Shown piece by piece: positions 58,253 through 64,000 of a stretch of DNA of 64,000 nt. Position numbers and translations under genes: made by a program. Under the pieces are notes generated by a model, which ran no database searches, had not been told where the DNA came from, and worked only from the letters and a program-made list of their open reading frames with translations. Within the stretch, counting starts at the first letter, position 1. Each line of letters opens with the position of its first letter. The DNA is from Sarocladium kiliense (lineage: Eukaryota > Ascomycota > Sordariomycetes > Hypocreales > Sarocladiaceae). The stretch is taken from the NCBI GenBank assembly GCA_030734395.1, contig JAUZTG010000029.1:434001-498000 (forward strand), read 5' to 3'.

Positions 58253-58510
58253 CTAGAAACTCTTCGTCAGCAGCAGCTGGTCATTGTCGCTTGAGGCCTC
58301 AAAAACATGTTCCTGTAGGGCGGCGGTATCCAACTCACCAACCAACCGGCGAACCATGTTGCGGTCGGTCTTGGCAGACGCAGTCAGGGGTATACGTCTA
58401 AAGGGAATGTAGAAAGTGGCAATCATGTAGGAGGGAAGCTTCGCTTGCAATGTATTCCGCAGCAGGCTGACCCCCCTGACTAGACGAAGTCGAAATCTCG
58501 AGTCTATGGG
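58253..58510 (-). pseudogene. NRPS fragment: adenylation-domain C-terminal tail
   Basis: The minus-strand frame reads VSLLRNTLQAKLPSYM, then YIPFRRIPLTASAKTDRN and MVRRLVGEL, followed by a stop at 58253. This is the last subdomain of a fungal NRPS adenylation domain, with the RxxLPxYMxP helix start and the A10 region. The usual SGKTDR is SAKTDR, and the IP after YMI is changed to AT. The frame is open for some 20-30 codons further upstream but I cannot recognise the A7-A9 motifs there. Nothing of the carrier domain that should follow is present. It lies 12 bases beyond the carboxylesterase stop, on the opposite strand, and matches the strand of the fragment at 52.5-53.3 kb. Confidence 0.78.
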
Positions 58511-61425
58511 TGATTTTTGGTGATTGAAAACGTAATGTCAAACAATATGTAAGGATTAGGAGACTCCGACAACTGAACTTCAATTGTAGGACTTTGGAAA
58601 TGCCATGGATACATAGAGGCTTTAGTGATCCCCTCATTGTGAGCTGTTCGCTGCAACCCTTATGCTTTGATCTGAGGTTGTTTATGCACGAATTCCACCT
58701 GAACAGTAACTGGAAGGTTGCCTGGGCATCTACCATGATGCGTTTCAAGTTAACCTCCGTGAGGGGCCACTACTCAAATCTTGCTTCAGTAACGGTCACC
58801 ATCACTGGCCCAGCTATGAGGTGGTGGAGGGCTAGGTGGCTTGGTAGTATTGCAAACGTCGGGCCTGTTTGAGCTGAGGCAATCGGTAAATTTGTTCTTC
58901 TGTACGGGAGATATTCTGGGTCTCCTGTGATTTCATACAGCATTGGCAGCCGAGCGACGACTGAGAAGAACAGGCGCTTAGGAGTGGCTGAGTGCCCCGT
59001 GCCATGGGAGTACTGTATACCTGGACCAGGTGGTTGGGGTGACAATTGAGGTAGGCGATAGAAAGTACTTTGCCACCAGAGCGGCCTGTTTGGTGCTGCA
59101 AGATTTTGGGATCCCCAATCACCTGTTTAAAAAACATAATGAGTGATTCACGACGTGAGCTGGGTATCTGAACCATATGCGCCTTATCTCAGTCTGGCAG
59201 GAAACAGTTAGTGAGAGGTACGTGGTTCCAGCACAGCCGGGATCATAGCGACAAGCCTCATTATTTCACCTGGCTTGGCACTCTCCCCTAATCGCATTCG
59301 CTTGATCCGCAAGATACGGGTACACGTGGTGTCTTCCGCGATTCTAGCTCGCTCACCCATGGGTCTCGGACCATGCATCAGTCTTCGGCCTTTGACGGCA
59401 TTGTGACTCGAGACGCGGAGTATCACATGACCTCGCCTGACAGTCCGACTCAGCCGCAATCAATCTTTGCAGTAGACACAGACTATCAATTGTGGAGGTC
59501 CAGAAACCTTGAGCTGAGGTGCATTGGTTGACTTGGCATGGGCGGTCGGGGCCGGTAGATGCGAAGATCCCGAGGTCCCCTCGCGAGGATCGATCACATT
59601 TGGTTGTCACAATCGGCACTTTCTGGCTCCAATTGGACACCGGGGAAGAGGTGTGATCCAATAATACCAGCGGGGGAAAAACCACAGAGACGCCCGACGG
59701 TCCGATACTCGGGGCTGATTGAGGCGACCTGACCACCGATCACCCTTTCAACGTCATGCTCGGTTAGGACGTGGGCTGAGACGGCCCAACGGTCTCGTCC
59801 ATGTAAACTCCGACGACTTGCATTTACGGAGTCCAAAAAGGGGCATCGCCTATGTTTTGGCAACCAGGATTAGGTTCAGCTCGGTGCCCACACCGTTAGA
59901 ACAAGGACAATGCCGAAGTCCCAATTGAGTAAGTGTAGCGCTGGGCCTAAAGAAGCAACTAACAAACGCCACAAGCCTCGCTGAGACGGGGCCTTCGGGG
60001 CTTGAGGATGGGATTGTGAGAAAGCCGAGATGTTGCTAGGGAGTCGGCCGAAAGTCGCTAAGAAGATTAAAGATAGCGCTAGAAGCGGTGGTGTATCTGT
60101 TGTTTGCATTGCTGAACAGGGTTGAGCACTGGTGAGGGACGCAAGCAGAGTGAGGCAGATTCAGCATGACAGACAGTAGGCACATCAGTCAGCGTGAGAG
60201 AGAGACATCCATCCAATCCATGCTGCAAAACGGAGGCGGATATAGCAGTGGCACACACGTCAAAGCACTTTAATATAAACGTGGACAGATCACCGTCTCG
60301 ATCGCTCAGCGCGGTTTAGTGCCTGCCAGCTTTGCATGGACAACGAGACGACGGCGACGCATCGACTCAGCCACTTTGCCGAATAAAGAAAGGGACGGCT
60401 TGACGCTGGGTGCATGTTGAGTCAGTTGATGCGTGTATGGGTGATGCAGGGCAGAGGAGTCCCGGGCCACTGGGACAACGCGGAGAGTTCCTCCTAACTA
60501 CGACTTCGTTGACTCGGCTATCTCCCCAATCATGAGCTTTGCTGGCGAGGCCCACACATCCTTTCTTGACCCTTGTGGTGGATCACGGTATTCGCGACCC
60601 AAGACGCGGTGCCAAGACGACCAGGGGTGAGAGTTGAGATCCCCGTCTTTCTTGATGTTGCGCTCGTCAATGATGAGGTATACAGCCCTATGATGCTGCC
60701 AAATCTTGAAGGCTCATTCTTCATATCAGCATAACATACCCAGGAAAATACTGCTCACGGGTTGCTTGCTTCCATGAGGTTGAATCAAGGTATGACACCT
60801 CACCACAGAGTTTCCCAAGTCGGCCGCCCCCTTCCTAATCAGAGCTGTGCTTTCAAGCCACAGTCTCGAGCTTAACGCAAGCCCTCGAATAGTCTCACTA
60901 GCTATTGATCTCTAAATGCAGGCCGCGTTATGCCCGCCACGGCAGGCCAACCCACGAGGCTGGCCTGTTCCCTCGTTTGACTGCCCAGCACTGCCATTGG
61001 CAAAAGTCCGGGGCGCCCGAGATTCCGGTGTCTATTGCCGCGCGGTCAAGCTTATGAGCAGCAGGCCACCGGCACACCCCTGGTCTTGATGAGGCGTCAA
61101 TAGAGTCGAGCCGCCTATGGACCAGTGGCGGGATGGGCGTCTTTCCCCTTCAGCGCTTGAGCATTGAAGCAGACGCTGCCAAGAGTCAAGCCTCTTCTCT
61201 GCTTTTGTGCTGAGTTGGGAGTCTAGAGTATGGACTATTGGATTACGGTCAGTGATGTGTTCTGTCCAAGCTGGACGGAGGCTCAGGCCATGAGAGGGAA
61301 TAGTTTTCAGCTTGCCTTTTCCAGCCTCTCGTGATGCCCAATCTAGACCGCCGTCTTCGACGCTGGGACCGAGCTGGACTCACCGTCTACTTTGTTATTG
61401 CGGTCTGGGAATGATTTGAACAATG
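58511..61425. other. 2.9 kb region without a supported gene
   Basis: Minus-strand frames at 58.8-59.2 kb and 59.35-59.86 kb were checked for further NRPS motifs and only vague similarity was seen (a TGDPEYLPY string recalling motif A7). No gene, tRNA or repeat is supported. Confidence 0.5.
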
Positions 61426-61432
61426 TATAAAT
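61426..61432 (+). promoter_or_regulatory. TATA-like element of the PAN-domain gene
   Basis: TATAAAT lies 164 bases before the start codon and is followed by a C/T-rich leader, the layout of a strongly expressed fungal promoter. Confidence 0.5.
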
Positions 61433-61589
61433 CATCGAGGGCATTCCCATCAACGAGGCCCCATCTTCTTCTTCACTCCCACGCAACTCAATAAGATCGA
61501 GACATCCCCTTGAATCTCACCTCCCCATCTCTTCCGGTTCAAACTTACAAACCACCTCTTCACTCTTCTTCCAAAGGAAAATCTTCAAC

Positions 61590-62168
61590 ATGCGTGTCCT
61601 CGCTGCCATCACCGCTCTCACCGCCGCCATTGCTGGTGTCGAGGCTACCGGCCCTACCTGCTCCTCATGCGTTCTCTACGACATCCCTGAGTCCGCCATC
61701 TGCGGTGCTCAAGGTTGGCGCACCAACGGCGCTGCTCCTTGGTACAAGCAGACTCCCAACGTCGCCAGCGCCGACGCCTGCATCAAGAGCTGCACTGGCG
61801 GCTGCGCTGCCGTTGCCTACCACCCCGAGGACAAGTACTGCAACCTTTACTACAAGGACGTCTCTACCTTCGGTCTCTCCGGCACCTCCAAGATCCGCTA
61901 CTTCGACCGCTCTTGCGCCTTCGGCACCTCCGCTGGTGCTGTCTGCGGCCAGAAGGGTCACAGCACCCTTACTTCCTACTTTGAGAAGACCTACGATACC
62001 AAGGAGGACTGCCAGCTCCTCTGCCGTCTCGAGTCCCAGTGCAAGTCTACTGGCTACAACACTCAGACCGGAAAGTGCACCCTCTTCAAGGGCGCTCTCA
62101 AGGGCACCTTCACCGCCAGCAGCACCAAGCCTACCGTTTTCTACGACGCTGACTGCTACGAGTGCTAA
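61590..62168 (+). CDS. Small secreted cysteine-rich protein with two PAN/apple-like modules
   Basis: An intronless frame of 192 residues. The N-terminus MRVLAAITALTAAIAGVEAT is a signal peptide with probable cleavage near VEA/TG. The mature part has about 16 cysteines. Two modules can be seen: one around CGAQGWRTNG, ACIKSCTGGCAAVAYHPEDK, YCNLYYK and IRYFDRSC, and a second around CGQKGHSTL, DCQLLCRLESQCKSTGYNTQ, KCTLFKG and VFYDADC. The C-x3-C-x3-C core with following aromatic residues is the PAN/apple fold pattern, found in fungal secreted adhesins and effectors that bind carbohydrate or protein. Codons end in C or G almost throughout, which suggests high expression. An effector or cell-surface role is inferred only from size, secretion and cysteine content. 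Confidence 0.85.
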   Translation: MRVLAAITALTAAIAGVEATGPTCSSCVLYDIPESAICGAQGWRTNGAAPWYKQTPNVASADACIKSCTGGCAAVAYHPEDKYCNLYYKDVSTFGLSGTSKIRYFDRSCAFGTSAGAVCGQKGHSTLTSYFEKTYDTKEDCQLLCRLESQCKSTGYNTQTGKCTLFKGALKGTFTASSTKPTVFYDADCYEC

Positions 62169-63869
62169 ATGCCTCGGCCTCGAACTCTCGAAGCAAATTA
62201 TTTCGATCTCGGTCGGATTGAGTGGCAGTGGAATTTGGGAGAGAATTGAGAAGATCTGAGTTGGTTCAGGGGCAAAACACGTGTGTTTTGACGATGGGTT
62301 GCGAAGTTGGACATCGAGCAGGGGAGACAAATTGATTTGACTTGTAGATATTTGGAAACTTGATTGAGCCTATGCACATAATGAAAAAGCCATGCTTTGA
62401 AACTGTTGCTATTTCTGCAAGCCTTACTATTGAAACGCGGTGACCTGTGATAAATTGCTGACAATTGGAAAGTCCAGCTTGAGAGTATAAACGCGGATGA
62501 TGAAAAGGGGGGAAACAGGAATTACTCGGAAAATTCTCGACCCTAGGAGGCGGCTCTACACATTCTCAACGCTGCGCTGCGCTTCTATCGATAGAGGGGA
62601 CTGAATGGGCCCCTATTTTGACACATCCATGCTCACTTGGACAAACCAGATGGAAGGTTGCTGAGCTCGACTGATTGGTTGATTCTTGATTCCCTGGAAT
62701 GCTGGTCACTCAGAAGAATATCAGATCAAAGTGGCACCGTCATTCGGTGCTCCAGGCCGATACGCTTCATGTCCTCTACTTGGTTGACTTCCGCCACTTC
62801 CGGTGCACACTTCATAGACCACACAGGAGTCGCGCTACCCAGATATTGACAGATACAGATGGTCAATCTTCTTTCATTATGGGATGAAATGGAGGAGCAG
62901 GTTCACCATAGTGACGATTTGGCCGCACAGGACCTTGTCAAGGCTGTTAGGTGACAAGTCTCCAGGGGCACATGGTGGTTCAGCCGAACGACTCTACGCT
63001 GACAAAAGCTGTGCTGTAGCTTGTGTGATAGCCCCGTTTGCTCAAGCTGTGGTATCTGGCAAGGTTCATCGAATGTCGGCGATAAGACCATCCAATGGGC
63101 GGCGAGTGGTCCCTTCCGCATTCCCGATTGGTATGCACACCACTGCCAGGCTGATAAAGAAGAGGACGGACATATATATTTGTTCTATGATAAGCCGATG
63201 CTGAAGGTTCCTCGGGTTCTTAGACGATGTTGATGTCGAGTGTTGATGTTGGATCAGTAGTATCGGGCTAAAAGTTGCTATGATATTGACATTGTGTAGT
63301 TGCTGATAATTTTTGGCTGCACTAGGAAGTGCATTCAACCGTAAAATCCCATGTTCGAGAGCCGAAGAACTTCCCAGTGTCGAGATATGCCGCTCCAGGC
63401 AATTGACAATGCCCGCCCTTGAGGTCAGATTCTCACCACCGTCGGATGTCGTCACCAAGGCTTAAACGTTTACCGACCGAGTCAGCCAATCTTTATGTCT
63501 TGTAGCTGCTTCTGGATGATAAATCACTCGCTTACTGAGCATAAGCCGACGGAACGAAATATCACTGCATCAAGCCGGAGAACGGGGTTAACACTAGAGG
63601 AGTTTGTCTAGGTCTACGCGGCTTTGATTACTAAGGACAGGTTCACCTCGTCACCTGGTCTGAATCAAGGAAATAGTCCAAGAGGGCACGCAAAATCTAA
63701 AACCTTGAGCAGTATTAAGGACCAAGCCAGCCCAGATATCCCGTATTGACTTCTTGGGAGACTCATCGCAAGGCCCGCGCAAGGATAATTCTCTAAAGTA
63801 CTTTCGTCACGTCCAGTTAGATCCTCAAGCTACTGCTCAGCAAGAGTGCAGATCATCACCCTTACAGCC
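62169..63869. other. Intergenic region
   Basis: 1.7 kb holding the 3' end of the PAN-domain gene and the promoter of the next gene. No other gene was recognised. Confidence 0.55.
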
Positions 63870-63983
63870 ATGAGTACTTTCGACGATCACGGCATTCCTG
63901 TAGTTCATCTTTCGAGTGACGGCTGGTCGACTGAGGATGAAGCGACAGCGACTTGCTTCTGTGGAGCTGTGCAAGTAGTCCTG
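63870..63983 (+). CDS. GFA/CENP-V domain protein, first exon only
   Basis: Begins ATGAGTACT and encodes 38 residues, ending at a probable GTATGA donor 17 bases before the window edge. The segment GWSTEDEATATCFCGAVQ contains the first CxCGAV zinc ligands of the glutathione-dependent formaldehyde-activating enzyme (GFA)/CENP-V fold. These fungal proteins are small zinc-binding enzymes of mostly unknown substrate; formaldehyde-glutathione chemistry is proven for only a few. An in-frame TGA follows if the intron is not removed, which supports the splice call. The remainder is outside the window. Confidence 0.7.
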
Positions 63984-64000
63984 GTATGATTGTCCGAAGC

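Noticed and set aside
58770..59176. Possible further adenylation-domain remnant (TGDPEYLPY)
   Set aside because: Only a nine-residue resemblance to motif A7, with no neighbouring A8 or A5 motif.
61510..62259. 249-codon frame rich in Ser, Pro and Leu
   Set aside because: Out-of-frame shadow of the PAN-domain gene, caused by its strong third-position C bias.

Overview
The window is nuclear DNA of a filamentous ascomycete (Pezizomycotina, probably a Dothideomycete). Most genes are split by 50-80 base GT-AG introns, coding exons favour codons ending in C or G, and the set includes fungus-typical proteins: a LaeA-like methyltransferase, Sfp1, a Zn2Cys6 regulator, a SUR7-type membrane protein and a PPZ phosphatase. 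The class-level guess is inference. I rebuilt exon structures by hand from splice signals, reading-frame continuity and family conservation. Coordinates for spliced genes span first to last coding base, with exons given in the evidence.

Layout. 0-5 kb: the 3' end of a polyol dehydrogenase, ATP synthase subunit g, and a LaeA/UMTA-type methyltransferase. 5-11 kb: no gene that I can support. 11-23 kb: TFIIA large subunit (TOA1), the APC/C activator CDC20, a kelch-BTB protein resembling fission-yeast Ral2, and the growth regulator SFP1. 23-29 kb: no supported gene. 29-42 kb: a dense housekeeping block with RCF2, a kelch protein, tRNA-dihydrouridine synthase DUS3, peroxisomal PEX13, a stand-alone LigD-type 3'-phosphoesterase domain protein and a SUR7-like protein. 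42-47 kb: mostly empty, ending in a pyrimidine-rich likely 5' leader of a PPZ phosphatase. 47-52.2 kb: PPZ, an RGG-rich putative mitochondrial protein, mitochondrial ribosome recycling factor and an intron-containing tRNA-Val.

52.4-58.5 kb is different in character. Two fragments of a non-ribosomal peptide synthetase lie on the minus strand: a half condensation domain plus a damaged carrier domain at 52.5-53.3 kb, and an adenylation-domain tail at 58.25-58.5 kb. Between them are an intact Zn2Cys6 regulator, a short-chain dehydrogenase and a type-B carboxylesterase, the last two sharing one divergent promoter. The condensation fragment stops exactly at a 140-base, very AT-rich island that looks like repeat-induced-point-mutation debris. 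I read this as a decayed or rearranged secondary-metabolite locus whose tailoring and regulatory genes survive. 58.5-64 kb: a small cysteine-rich secreted PAN/apple-like protein, then the start of a GFA/CENP-V-domain gene cut by the window edge.

Functional themes are mitochondria (ATP20, RCF2, ribosome recycling factor, RGG protein), growth and cell-cycle control (SFP1, CDC20, PPZ, Ral2-like), and secondary metabolism with its possible control (LaeA-like gene, NRPS relic locus). Several regulators have 5-6 kb gene-free upstream regions.
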